A stretch of DNA of 64,000 nt from Halomonas urumqiensis (GTDB lineage Bacteria > Pseudomonadota > Gammaproteobacteria > Pseudomonadales > Halomonadaceae), in contig NZ_PYUD01000001.1 of the NCBI RefSeq assembly GCF_003028575.1, positions 744,001-808,000 of the forward strand, in the 5' to 3' direction. Positions 8,846 through 17,856 of this stretch are shown here, piece by piece; positions within the stretch are counted from its first letter, which is position 1, and each line of letters opens with the position of its first letter. Position numbers and translations under genes: made by a program. The notes beneath the pieces were generated by a model. It made no database searches. It saw only the letters and a list, made by a program, of their open reading frames with translations, and was not told the origin of the DNA.

Positions 8846-11392
8846 TTATGCAGGGCGCAATTGGCCGCGCTCGCTGGTAAAAATGATGTCCGGGTCGGGG
8901 CGGCTGTCGTTGACGAAGCTTCTGAAGCGCTTGAGCTTTTCCGGGTCGCTGATGGCGTTGGCCCATTCGCACTCGTAGCTGTCGACGACGCCCTGCATCT
9001 GGCTTTCCAGTTCCGCGCCGAGCCCGAGGCTATCGTCGATGATCACCTCCTTGAGGTAATCCAGCCCACCTTCGAGATTCTCGCGCCATACCGAGGTGCG
9101 CTGCAGGCGGTCGGCGGTGCGTACATAGAACATCAGGAAGCGGTCGATGGTCTGGAACAGTGCATCGTCATCGAGGTCGGTGGCGAACAGCTCGGCGTGG
9201 CGTGGGCGCATGCCGCCGTTGCCGCAGACATACAGGTTCCAGCCATTGTCAGTGGCGATCACCCCGATGTCCTTGCTCTGGGCCTCGGCGCATTCGCGGG
9301 TGCAGCCGGAGACGCCGAATTTGATCTTGTGGGGCGAACGCAGGCCCTTGTAGCGGTTCTCCAGGCGGATCGCCATGCCCACGCTGTCCTGAACGCCATA
9401 GCGGCACCAGGTGCTGCCCACGCATGACTTCACGGTGCGCAGGGACTTGCCATAGGCGTGGCCGGTTTCGAAGCCGGCGTCGATCAGCTCGCCCCAGATC
9501 GCCGGTAGATCCTCCAGGCGCGCGCCGAACAGGTCGATGCGCTGGCCACCGGTGATCTTGGTGTAGAGGTCGAATTTCTGGGCGACCTGGCCCAGCACCA
9601 CCAGCTTATCCGGGGTGATCTCGCCACCGGCGATGCGCGGTACCACCGAGTAGGTGCCGTTCTTCTGCATGTTGGCCATGAAGGTATCGTTGGTATCCTG
9701 CAGGCCGACATGGGCGGCGTCGGTGATCGGCTCGTTGAAGCACGAGGCGAGGATCGAGGCGACCGCCGGCTTGCAGATATCGCATCCCAGGCCATGGGAC
9801 GAGTCGGCGCCGTGGGTGCGCATCAGTTCGCTGAAGGTCTTAATGCCCTCGACACGCACGATGTCATAGAGCTCCTGGCGGGTGTGGGCGAAGTGCTCGC
9901 AGATCGAGTGATCCACCTCCACGCCACGGCTCTCCAGTTCGTGGTCGACCACGCTCTTGAGCAGCGCGGCGCAACCACCGCAGCCGGTGCTGGCGCGAGT
10001 GTCGCCCTTGATGGCGGCGAGGTCGCCGGCGCCGGCATCGATACTGGCGCAGACATCGCCCTTGCTGACGTTGTGGCACGAGCAGATCATCGCCGTGTCG
10101 GGCAGGGCATCCGGGCCCAGCGCCGGCGCCCCTTGGCTGGATGGCAGAATCAACGAAGCCGGGTCGTCCGGCAGGTCGATGCGGTTGGCATAGTACTGCA
10201 TCAGGCTGTCGTAGACGCTGTTGTCGCCGACCAGCATGGCGCCGACCAGCCGCTTGCCGTCGCTTGAAACCACCAGCTTGCGGTACTGCTGCTTGAGCGG
10301 GTCCAGGTAGCGGAACATGCGCGCCCCCGGCGTGCGGTCGCCGTGCGCATCGCCGATCGAGCCGACATCGACCCCGAGCAGTTTGAGCTTGGTGCTCATG
10401 TCGGCGCCCTGGAACCGTTCCGCGTCACCTTCCAGGGCATCACACATCAGCGTGTCGGCGGCGGCCCGCGCCATCTGGTAACCCGGTGCCACCAGGCCGA
10501 AGATGCTGTTGTTCCATAGTGCCACTTCGCCGACCGCCAGGATGGCCGGGTCGCTGGTCAGGCACTGGTCGTCGATCACCACGCCGCCGCGCTCGCCCAT
10601 TTCCAGGGCGCAGGCGCGGGCCAGTTCATCGCGGGGGCGAATGCCGGCGGAAAATACGATCAGGTCGGCTTCCAGCACCTTGTCGTCCTGGAAGACCATG
10701 CGGTGGCGGCTGGCCTCGCCATCCTCGATGCGCTGGGTAGCGCGTTCGGTGAGAACCTGCACACCGAGCGATTGGATCTTCTCGCGCAGCAGTTCACCGC
10801 CCTCGCTGTCGACCTGCATCGGCATCAGCCGTGGGGCGAATTCCACCACGGCGGTTTCGAGTTCCAGCCCGCGCAGGGCGTTGGCCGCCTCGAGACCCAG
10901 CAGGCCACCGCCCACCACCACGCCGGTCGCGGCGTCCTCGGCAGCGGCACGGATCTCGTCCAGGTCCTCCAGGGTGCGGTAGACCAGGCAGCCCGCGCGG
11001 TCATTGCCGGGAATCGGCGGTACGAACGGGTAGGAACCGGTGGCCAGCACGATCCGGTCGTAGGCGTAGCGACCCTGTTCGGTGACCACCTCGGCGCTAT
11101 CGCGGTCGATGGCGGTGACGGACTCGTGCAGGCGCAGGGCGATGCCATGCTCGGCATAGTACTCGGCGGTGGAGAGCGCCAGGGATTCGGCGTCGCGGCC
11201 GCTGAAGTACTCGGAAAGGTGGACGCGGTCGTAGGCCAGATGGCGCTCTTCACCGAACACCGTGATCGTGTAGCGCGAGGTGGCGCCCCGCGCGACGAGT
11301 TGCTCGACCAGGTGGTGGCCGACCATGCCGTTCCCGATGATGATCAGGTGCTGTTTGTCGGGATTGATCGTGTTGGATTCGAGCGTGTTCAT
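8846..11392 (-). CDS. nirB: Assimilatory NADH-nitrite reductase large subunit
   Basis: An 848-residue NirB. An N-terminal FAD/NADH reductase module (about 10-310, dinucleotide motifs IGNGMVGHH and VVGGGLLGLEAAN) is followed by a BFD-like [2Fe-2S] domain (CSCHNVSKGDV and STGCGGC). The siroheme/[4Fe-4S] sulfite-reductase-type domains come last, with CVGSTWCRYG and GVSGCTRECAE supplying the cluster cysteines. GGAGG sits just before the ATG at 11392, and this ATG overlaps the TGA of the upstream reductase (ATGA), indicating translational coupling. The cobA gene at 17813 would supply its siroheme precursor. Confidence 0.97.
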   Translation of the reverse strand: MNTLESNTINPDKQHLIIIGNGMVGHHLVEQLVARGATSRYTITVFGEERHLAYDRVHLSEYFSGRDAESLALSTAEYYAEHGIALRLHESVTAIDRDSAEVVTEQGRYAYDRIVLATGSYPFVPPIPGNDRAGCLVYRTLEDLDEIRAAAEDAATGVVVGGGLLGLEAANALRGLELETAVVEFAPRLMPMQVDSEGGELLREKIQSLGVQVLTERATQRIEDGEASRHRMVFQDDKVLEADLIVFSAGIRPRDELARACALEMGERGGVVIDDQCLTSDPAILAVGEVALWNNSIFGLVAPGYQMARAAADTLMCDALEGDAERFQGADMSTKLKLLGVDVGSIGDAHGDRTPGARMFRYLDPLKQQYRKLVVSSDGKRLVGAMLVGDNSVYDSLMQYYANRIDLPDDPASLILPSSQGAPALGPDALPDTAMICSCHNVSKGDVCASIDAGAGDLAAIKGDTRASTGCGGCAALLKSVVDHELESRGVEVDHSICEHFAHTRQELYDIVRVEGIKTFSELMRTHGADSSHGLGCDICKPAVASILASCFNEPITDAAHVGLQDTNDTFMANMQKNGTYSVVPRIAGGEITPDKLVVLGQVAQKFDLYTKITGGQRIDLFGARLEDLPAIWGELIDAGFETGHAYGKSLRTVKSCVGSTWCRYGVQDSVGMAIRLENRYKGLRSPHKIKFGVSGCTRECAEAQSKDIGVIATDNGWNLYVCGNGGMRPRHAELFATDLDDDALFQTIDRFLMFYVRTADRLQRTSVWRENLEGGLDYLKEVIIDDSLGLGAELESQMQGVVDSYECEWANAISDPEKLKRFRSFVNDSRPDPDIIFTSERGQLRPA

Positions 11393-12708
11393 GCGGCCTC
11401 CTTGACGGGGCGGTTCGTTGAATCGGGTGACTGGCTTGAGTCGAGTAGCGCGTCGGCATCGGCGGCACCCAGCAGCAGTGCAGAGCGGCACAAGGTCAGG
11501 TCACGACCCGCCAGTGCCTGGGCGAAGTACCAGGGGCCCATGCTGGTGTCGCCATACAGCACGGCGCCTTCGAGGCGGCCATCGCGAAGCAGCAGCCGGC
11601 GGTATTCGCCCTGATCGGGGTCGTGATAGACGAGCACGTCGTGATGCTCATCTGCGTCGGTGGGGCCGAAGGCATACAGCGACACGCCGCTGATCTTGAG
11701 CTTGGTGGCGGTGGGAGATTCCACATAACCGGCCACCGGTTCGTCCTCCACGGCGCTGCACAGGTGGGCGGCGAGCACCTCGACCTGACGCCAGATCGGC
11801 TCGACCAGGCCGTAGAGGTTGCTGTCGAACTGGCAGCATTCACCCAGCGCGAAGATCGCCGGGTCCGAGGTCGCGAGATGGTCGTCGACGACGATGGCGC
11901 GCTCGACGCCAAGCCCGGCCTGGCGGCCCAGTTCGGCGTTGGGGGCGATACCGATGGCCACTACCACGCAGGTGGCGGGCAGCCAGGTGCCATCTTCCAG
12001 GCGCACACCGGCGACCCGACCCTGGCGATCGTCGGCAAGCTCAGCGATATGGCCGTTGGTGATCACGCCAAGGCCGCGCCCGGTCAGCTCGACCTCCAGC
12101 ATGCCGGCAGCGGTGTCGTCCAGCTGGCGATTCATCAGGCGATCATCGCGCTGGATCAGCGTGACGCCCATGCCGCGCTTGCGCAGTCCTTCGGCGGCTT
12201 CGAGACCAAGCAGTCCGCCTCCGATCACCACGGCGTTACCACCCTTCGCTGCCGCCTTGGTGAGGGCGGCGGCATCATCGAGGTCGCGAAAGGCATATAC
12301 GCCCTCCAGATCCAGCCCCGGCAGCGGCGGCATCGCCGGACGTGATCCGGTCGCCAGCACCAGCTGGCCGTAGCCGAGGGTGTGGCCTGCACTGGTGGTC
12401 AGTTGCTGGCGTTCACGGTGGATATGCTCGACGCGCTCACCGAGCATCAGCGTCACCCCTTGCTCGGCATACCAGTCGGCATTCCTCAGGGTCAGTGCGT
12501 TGGCCTCCATCTCACCGGCGAGCAAGGGCGAGAGCAGAATCCGGTTGTAGGCCGGCGAGCGCTCCTCGCCGATCACGACGATGTGGCGTGGCGGCGCAGC
12601 CTGCTTGAGCAGCGCTTCCACCAGGCGGTGTCCGGCCATGCCGTTGCCGACGATGACCAGGGGCGCGTCGCTGTTCGGTGCGGATGTGTCTGGGTGTCGC
12701 GGGCGCAT
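11389..12708 (-). CDS. FAD/NAD(P)H-dependent reductase, probable electron-donor subunit for assimilatory nitrate reductase
   Basis: A 439-residue pyridine nucleotide-disulfide oxidoreductase related to the reductase module of NirB. It has an FAD motif VGNGMAGHRLVE, an NADH motif VIGGGLLGLEAAEGLRKRG and the second FAD motif near CVVVAIGIAPNAELGR. It lacks siroheme and BFD domains. In this position it most resembles NasC-type small subunits that feed NADH electrons to NasA. The start at 12708 has GGGAGA nine bases upstream. It is the first gene of the operon behind the NasT-type attenuator at 12741-12839. The exact partner is inferred from context. Confidence 0.85.
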   Translation of the reverse strand: MRPRHPDTSAPNSDAPLVIVGNGMAGHRLVEALLKQAAPPRHIVVIGEERSPAYNRILLSPLLAGEMEANALTLRNADWYAEQGVTLMLGERVEHIHRERQQLTTSAGHTLGYGQLVLATGSRPAMPPLPGLDLEGVYAFRDLDDAAALTKAAAKGGNAVVIGGGLLGLEAAEGLRKRGMGVTLIQRDDRLMNRQLDDTAAGMLEVELTGRGLGVITNGHIAELADDRQGRVAGVRLEDGTWLPATCVVVAIGIAPNAELGRQAGLGVERAIVVDDHLATSDPAIFALGECCQFDSNLYGLVEPIWRQVEVLAAHLCSAVEDEPVAGYVESPTATKLKISGVSLYAFGPTDADEHHDVLVYHDPDQGEYRRLLLRDGRLEGAVLYGDTSMGPWYFAQALAGRDLTLCRSALLLGAADADALLDSSQSPDSTNRPVKEAA

Positions 12709-12740
12709 GTGCTGGCGTCTCCCATGTGATGCGTAAGAAC

Positions 12741-12791
12741 AAAAAAGACGCCTCCGCGCACCTCCCGAAGGAGGTGGCCAGAGACGTCTTT
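12741..12791 (-). terminator. Attenuator terminator in the reductase-nirBD leader
   Basis: Read on the minus strand, AAAGACG (12791-12785) pairs with CGTCTTT (12750-12744), enclosing an inner 7-bp stem with a TTCG-type loop (12759-12776). A run of T follows to 12741. It lies inside the leader, before the start at 12708, so it would stop transcription unless prevented. Confidence 0.85.
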
Positions 12792-12839
12792 GTCGTGTGC
12801 CTTTCAATCGAATGCTGCGGGCGATCACCGTTGATCGCC
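12783..12839 (-). promoter_or_regulatory. Two-hairpin ANTAR (NasT) target in the reductase-nirBD leader
   Basis: Minus strand. Hairpin 1 (12839-12820) is a perfect 7-bp stem GGCGATC/GATCGCC with hexaloop AACGGT. Hairpin 2 (12794-12783) is GAC/GTC with hexaloop AAAGAC. Both loops have A at position 1 and G at position 4, the published ANTAR-RNA pattern. Hairpin 2 shares bases with the 5' arm of the downstream terminator, so the two cannot form together. NasT is encoded just upstream. The mechanism is known from nasST/NasR systems; its use here is inference. Confidence 0.8.
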
Positions 12840-12976
12840 AGTTACCATCACTCTTTACATCAATCCTTCAAGAAATCGGCCAGATTCACCGAATATGAAA
12901 ATTTATATCCTATTAACAGTGGCTTGTTGGCTTATGCCCTTGGCTTTCCCGATTTACTTACGAACATGTTTGCACG

Positions 12977-14008
12977 TCACTGGTGCAGGGCAGCATCGAA
13001 ATGCACGGGGCTGTAGCACTCACTGAGGGTGGCGAGATCCAGGCGGCGGCCATGCTGGCTGAGGTGGCGCTGCAGGTGCTCGGCGAAACGCTCGGCAAGG
13101 GTCGGGGAAGGGCGCAACACGCCCTCGCCATACAGCTGCTGGGCGATGGGCGGGTGGTTCAGGTTCAGGTCGTCGAGGTGGCAGACCGCGTGATCGAGAT
13201 AGGGCGGCAGGGCCAGCCAATCCCTGGCCTTCCGCGAATGTTCGGGCGAGGCGCCCAGCCAGTCGCTGGCGGCGGCGATGCCGCGCAGCAGCGCGGCGAG
13301 CGTGGCCGGGTAGCGGTGTACCCATGAGCGCGTCACGCCCAGTACCTTCTCGGGCTGGCCTGGCCACAATTGGTCGCCGGTGGCGACGATCCGGCCGCTG
13401 TCGCGGTGGGCAGCGAGGCTACCCCAGGGCTCACCTGCGCAGAAACCATCGATGGTGCCGGACTGCAGCGCTTCGACCATGCGCGGTGGCGGCAGCACCA
13501 AAAGCTCCACGTCACGCTGCGGGTCGAGCCCACCGAGCGCCAGCCAGTCCTGCAACTGATAGTGCTGGCAGGAGAACGGGTAGACCATCGCCAGGCGGGG
13601 ACGGTGACCGCTCGAATCACGTCGTTTGATATCACCAAGGGCCTTGGCGCTGGCCGCCGGGTCATCGCCGAGCGCGGCGCCGCTGGCCTCACATAGAGAG
13701 CTCGAGAGTACCACGGTGTTGCCGTTGCGGCTCAGGGTGATGGGCGCGAGGGTGTCGCAGGGGGCACGACCCAGCCCCAGGCTCATTGCCAGCGGCATGG
13801 GAGCGAGCATCTGGGCACCGTCGAGCAGGCCGGCGGCGACCTTGTCGCGCAGCGTCGACCAAGCGTTTTCCCGCGACAGCGTGACATCGATGCCCTGGTC
13901 TGCGAAGAATCCGCCTTCCCTGGCAATCACCAGCAAGGCGGCATCGGTGAGTGGCACGAAACCGAGGGTCAGGCGGCTCAGTTCCGTTACGGCATGGTGG
14001 GTATTCAT
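12977..14008 (-). CDS. nasS: NasS nitrate sensor (CmpA/NrtA-type periplasmic-binding-protein fold)
   Basis: A 343-residue protein of the NrtA/CmpA nitrate-binding family with no signal peptide (begins MNTHHAVTELSRLTLGFVPL), as expected for the cytoplasmic sensor NasS rather than a transporter component. Typical segments include GFVPLTDAALLVIAREGGFFADQGIDV and DGFCAGEPWG. In known systems NasS sequesters NasT without nitrate and releases it when nitrate binds. Its ATG overlaps the nasT stop (ATGA), so sensor and effector are translationally coupled. No permease or ATPase genes of an NrtABC importer are adjacent. Confidence 0.93.
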   Translation of the reverse strand: MNTHHAVTELSRLTLGFVPLTDAALLVIAREGGFFADQGIDVTLSRENAWSTLRDKVAAGLLDGAQMLAPMPLAMSLGLGRAPCDTLAPITLSRNGNTVVLSSSLCEASGAALGDDPAASAKALGDIKRRDSSGHRPRLAMVYPFSCQHYQLQDWLALGGLDPQRDVELLVLPPPRMVEALQSGTIDGFCAGEPWGSLAAHRDSGRIVATGDQLWPGQPEKVLGVTRSWVHRYPATLAALLRGIAAASDWLGASPEHSRKARDWLALPPYLDHAVCHLDDLNLNHPPIAQQLYGEGVLRPSPTLAERFAEHLQRHLSQHGRRLDLATLSECYSPVHFDAALHQ

Positions 14009-14631
14009 CGGGCGGGCCCCTGTTCGGAGGATCCAGGATTCAGGCGTTCGAGGATATCGATGACGCTCTCGGCGACGTCGGCGATGCGCTGACCTCGATC
14101 CATGGCCAGCTTGCGCAGCATGCGGTAGGCCTGCTCTTCGTCGCAGTTTTGATGCTTCATCAATAAGCCCTTGGCGCGCTCGATGCGCTTGCGCTCGGTG
14201 AGCTGGTTGCGTGTCTTGTCGAGTTCCTGGCGCAGCGACTGGAAGGCATCGAAGCGGGCGATGGCGACATCGATGATCGGCTTGACGCGGCTGGGCACCA
14301 GGCCATCGACCACATAGGCGCTGACGCCGGCCTTGAGCGCCGCCTGCAGCGAATCGCTGTCGTGCTGATCGGCGAAGAACACCACGGGGCGCGGATTCTC
14401 GCGATTGAGCAGCGCCATGCTGTCCAGCGCATCGCGGTCCGGCGATTCCATGTCGATGATCACCACGTCGGGCTGATGACGGGAGACCATCTCGTTGAGG
14501 CTCGCCGGGCTCGACAGGCGGCAAATGACCTGGTGCCCTTCATTGACGAGAGCTTCCTCGACCATGGCGGCGCGGACGACCTCGTCGTCGACCAGCAGCA
14601 CCTTGAGTGACGGGGGCAAGGGGGGTGGCAT
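14005..14631 (-). CDS. nasT: NasT antiterminator (response-regulator-like receiver plus ANTAR domain)
   Basis: A 208-residue protein: receiver-like domain (about 10-125, LLVDDEVVRAAMVEE, DVVIIDMESPDRDAL) and a C-terminal ANTAR RNA-binding domain (about 135-195, LTERKRIERAKGLLMKHQ and EEQAYRMLRKLAMDRGQRI). NasT binds paired hexaloop hairpins in mRNA leaders and prevents terminator formation. Two such leaders are present, upstream of the reductase-nirBD operon and of nasA. The start at 14631 is the family-conserved one; longer in-frame starts add a basic leader without support. The Shine-Dalgarno match is weak. Confidence 0.95.
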   Translation of the reverse strand: MPPPLPPSLKVLLVDDEVVRAAMVEEALVNEGHQVICRLSSPASLNEMVSRHQPDVVIIDMESPDRDALDSMALLNRENPRPVVFFADQHDSDSLQAALKAGVSAYVVDGLVPSRVKPIIDVAIARFDAFQSLRQELDKTRNQLTERKRIERAKGLLMKHQNCDEEQAYRMLRKLAMDRGQRIADVAESVIDILERLNPGSSEQGPAR

Positions 14632-14769
14632 GGTATTTCGCTCGTAGGATGTCGATCGGATTGCTGCCCTGCACAATGCAATAAGCATTCCAATTTCCAG
14701 GTTTGGCGCACGCAAAGAGTGCATTGGCGCGTCAGGTGGATCGTCTAGCGACTTGGGTGCGGTGATTCG

Positions 14770-14784
14770 GCACCAGACTGGTGC
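14770..14784. promoter_or_regulatory. 15-bp perfect palindrome between nasT and nasA
   Basis: GCACCAG and CTGGTGC flank a single A. It lies in the divergent nasT/nasA control region, upstream of the nasA attenuator. It may be an operator for a transcription factor (nitrogen control is a possibility) or an RNA hairpin in the leader. The binding protein is unknown. Confidence 0.4.
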
Positions 14785-14950
14785 AGGTGGTGTCGTGGAT
14801 GACGGTTACTGGTGCGGGTCGTCGTCCGTCGGACCAGGGTGTTCTCCACGGCAGCGGAGGGCAGGTCACTGCCGGCGATGGGAAAACAGGCTTCTGGTAC
14901 ACGAATTGCAAGTGAGCGTGGTAACGATCATGTGAAGCGATGATTGGCTA

Positions 14951-15011
14951 GGCAACGATGCCCACCCAGGCGTCCGGCAATGCTGGACTCGCCCGAGGTG
15001 GGCATTTTTTT
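14951..15011 (+). promoter_or_regulatory. NasT-type attenuator in the nasA leader (hexaloop hairpin overlapping a terminator)
   Basis: The short hairpin GGC-AACGAT-GCC (14951-14962) has the ANTAR hexaloop pattern (A1, G4). Its 3' side overlaps ATGCCCACC (14958-14966), which pairs perfectly with GGTGGGCAT (14997-15005). Seven T run from 15005 to 15011, forming an intrinsic terminator 50 bases before the nasA start. A candidate first hairpin at 14925-14946 has an AT-rich stem but an 8-base loop, so it is non-canonical. Confidence 0.75.
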
Positions 15012-15063
15012 GGCCAGGCGAATCGATCGAGCGACACGACAGGCGATACGAAAGGAGCGTCTC

Positions 15064-17856
15064 ATGCACAAGGCTCGTACCACATGCCCCTATTGCGGCG
15101 TCGGTTGCGGCGTACTGGCCGAGTTCGAGGGCGGCAGCGACGACCCAAGCGCCAGGCGGATCGTCGGTGTCAGCGGTGACCCCGAGCATCCGGCGAATTT
15201 CGGCAGGCTTTGCGTCAAGGGCGCAGCACTGCACGAGACCTTGGGCGATCACGGCCGCTTGCTGCGCCCACGCGTGGATGGCCGGGAGGTCAGTTGGGAC
15301 ACGGCGCTGGATGCCGTCGCCGAGCGTCTCTCGGCCACCCGCCGCGACCACGGTAACCACGCGGTGGCGGCCTACCTCTCGGGACAGCTGTTGACCGAGG
15401 ACTATTACGTCGCCAACAAGCTGTTCAAGGGCTTTCTCGGCACTCCACACCTGGATACCAACTCCCGACTGTGCATGGCGTCGGCCGTGGCCGCCTACAA
15501 GCGCTCGCTTGGCGCCGATGCCGTGCCCTGCAGCTACGAGGACATCGAGGATGCCGAACTGGTGGTGCTGGTGGGCTCCAACCTGGCCTGGAACCATCCG
15601 GTCCTCTACCAGCGCCTGAAGGTGGCCAAGACCCGCAATCCATTGATGCGGGTAGTGGTGATCGACCCGCGCGTCACCGACACCTGCGAAATCGCCGACC
15701 TGTACCTGGGTGTTGCGCCTGGCAGCGATGCGCGGCTGTTCAACGGTCTGCTGGCCTGGATGGCCGACAGGCGCAAGCTCGATAATGTCTATCTCAAGCG
15801 CCATACCCGTGGCCTCGACGAGGCTCTCGAGGCGGCGCGCCAGGATGATACCTCGGTGGCGGCCATCGCCGAGTATTGCGACGTCGATGCCGAACGTCTC
15901 GAGACCTTTTTCTACTGGTTCGCGAGCCAGCTGCACGTGGTGACCCTTTACTCCCAGGGCATCAACCAGTCATCCAGCGGCACCGACAAGTGCAACGCGA
16001 TCATCAATTGCCATCTGGCCGGCGGCAAGATCGGCCTGCCCGGCGCTGGCCCGTTCTCGATCACCGGCCAGCCGAACGCCATGGGTGGCCGTGAGGTCGG
16101 CGGGCTGGCCAACCAGTTGGCCGCGCACATGGACTACCACACCCCCGGTGCCATCGACCGCGTGACGCGTTTCTGGTCCACCGCATCGCTTACCCCGACG
16201 CTTCCCGAGCAGCCCGGCCACAAGGCGCTGGAGCTGTTCGAGGCCATCGAGCGAGGCGAAGTGCGCGCAGTGTGGATCATGGCCACCAACCCCGCGGTGA
16301 GCCTGCCGCGCAATGATCGTGTGCGTGCGGCACTGGCGAATTGCCCTCTGGTGATCGTCTCCGAGTGCGTGGCCAACACCGACCTGATGCCCTATGCCGA
16401 TATCGTGCTGCCTGCCTCCAGCTGGTCGGAAAAGGACGGCACCGTCACCAACTCCGAACGGTGCATCTCACGCCAGCGCGGCCTGTTGCCGCCTCCCGGC
16501 GAGGCGCGCCACGACTGGTGGATCATGACCGAGGTGGCCAGGCGACTGGGGTTTGGCGAAGCCTTCGACTATCACCATCCGGCGGAAATCTTCAGCGAGC
16601 ACGCACGGCTGTCCGGCTTCGAGAACGATCCGGATGGCGAGGGCTATCGGCTGTTCGATATCTCGGCGCTGGCCGGGCTCGACCGCGCCGGTTTCGATGC
16701 GCTGGCGCCAATCCAGTGGCCGGTGACCGAGCGCGCGCCTCACGGCACCCCAAGGCTCTTCGAGGATGGCCGCTTCGCCACCCCGGATGGGCTGGCTCGC
16801 CTGGTGGCGGTTCGCCCGGCGGCACCACAGCAGCCGCTCAGCGAGTCCCGCCCGCTGCGGCTCAATACCGGCCGAGTGCGCGACCAGTGGCACACCATGA
16901 CACGTACCGGACGTGCCCCGCGGTTGATGAATCACCGCGCGGAGCCGTTCATCGAGATGACCCCGGAAGATGCCGAGCGGCTGGGTGTCGAGGAGCAGCA
17001 GTTGGCAAGGCTCAGCGGCGCCGGTGGCGATTACGTGGGCCGGGTGCGATTGACCAAGGGCCAGCGCCAGGGCGAGCTGTTCGTGCCGATGCACTGGAAT
17101 GATCAGTTCAGCGGCAACGCCCGCATGGGCGCGTTGCTCGAGGCGTACCGCGATCCGCTGTCCGGGCAGCCGGAAGCCAAGCATGGCGCGGTGTCGCTGG
17201 AACCCTTGCCCTGTGCCTGGGAAGCCACGTTGCTGTTGGGGTGTGACGAGGACCCGGGTGATGAGCAAGCGTCACAAGCCCCGGCCTGGTGTCGTGATAC
17301 CGCTTACTGGGCGCGCATTCCGCTGGCCCATGGTCAGCGCTGGCAGCTCGCCGGCAGCCCTGAGGACACCCAGCGCGACTGGCTCGCGTGGGTGCAGAAG
17401 ACACTGTCGGTGCCCCCGGCGCTGTGGTGTGATGACCCCGCCAGCGGCCGCCTGCGTGCGGCGGGCATCGAGGATGGCAAGCTGCGCTGGTGGCTGATGG
17501 TGGGCCCACCCGCCGAGCTCCCGGGCCTGGCCTGGCTGGATGCGCGCCTGGCCGAGGCGGCGGGGGGCGAGCGGCTCGATACCACGCTTCGCCGGCGGCT
17601 GTTGGCCGGCTGTGACGATGGTGCGGCGGATGCCGGCCCCGTGGTGTGCAGCTGTCATCAGGTCGGTCAGCGCAGTATCGTCGAGGCGATTCGCGGCGGC
17701 GACAGCAGTGTCGAAGCGCTCGGCGCTCGATTGGCCTGTGGTACCCAATGCGGCAGCTGCATTCCCGAACTCAAATCATTGATCGAAGAGACCACCTCAC
17801 AGGAGAGGGCCGATGCGCACCATCAAGTGCAACCCGAAGTCGTCGATGTCTCGTGA
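15064..17856 (+). CDS. nasA: Assimilatory nitrate reductase catalytic subunit
   Basis: A 930-residue molybdopterin oxidoreductase that reduces nitrate to nitrite in the cytoplasm. The N-terminus has the [4Fe-4S] motif CPYCGVGCGV and a later conserved Cys (FGRLCVKG). The bis-MGD domains follow (GSNLAWNHPVLYQR, YSQGINQSSSGTDK, GPFSITGQPNAMGGREVGG), with a molybdopterin dinucleotide-binding domain near 620-730. The C-terminus adds a BFD-like [2Fe-2S] domain (CSCHQVGQ and CGTQCGSCIPELK). There is no Tat signal. AAGGAG is six bases before the ATG at 15064. The gene lies behind a NasT attenuator and is coupled to cobA. Confidence 0.96.
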   Translation: MHKARTTCPYCGVGCGVLAEFEGGSDDPSARRIVGVSGDPEHPANFGRLCVKGAALHETLGDHGRLLRPRVDGREVSWDTALDAVAERLSATRRDHGNHAVAAYLSGQLLTEDYYVANKLFKGFLGTPHLDTNSRLCMASAVAAYKRSLGADAVPCSYEDIEDAELVVLVGSNLAWNHPVLYQRLKVAKTRNPLMRVVVIDPRVTDTCEIADLYLGVAPGSDARLFNGLLAWMADRRKLDNVYLKRHTRGLDEALEAARQDDTSVAAIAEYCDVDAERLETFFYWFASQLHVVTLYSQGINQSSSGTDKCNAIINCHLAGGKIGLPGAGPFSITGQPNAMGGREVGGLANQLAAHMDYHTPGAIDRVTRFWSTASLTPTLPEQPGHKALELFEAIERGEVRAVWIMATNPAVSLPRNDRVRAALANCPLVIVSECVANTDLMPYADIVLPASSWSEKDGTVTNSERCISRQRGLLPPPGEARHDWWIMTEVARRLGFGEAFDYHHPAEIFSEHARLSGFENDPDGEGYRLFDISALAGLDRAGFDALAPIQWPVTERAPHGTPRLFEDGRFATPDGLARLVAVRPAAPQQPLSESRPLRLNTGRVRDQWHTMTRTGRAPRLMNHRAEPFIEMTPEDAERLGVEEQQLARLSGAGGDYVGRVRLTKGQRQGELFVPMHWNDQFSGNARMGALLEAYRDPLSGQPEAKHGAVSLEPLPCAWEATLLLGCDEDPGDEQASQAPAWCRDTAYWARIPLAHGQRWQLAGSPEDTQRDWLAWVQKTLSVPPALWCDDPASGRLRAAGIEDGKLRWWLMVGPPAELPGLAWLDARLAEAAGGERLDTTLRRRLLAGCDDGAADAGPVVCSCHQVGQRSIVEAIRGGDSSVEALGARLACGTQCGSCIPELKSLIEETTSQERADAHHQVQPEVVDVS

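Noticed and set aside
14766..14786. Sigma-54 promoter upstream of nasA (GGCAC ... GTGCA)
   Set aside because: The GG to GC distance is 13 instead of the required spacing; the match comes from the 15-bp palindrome.
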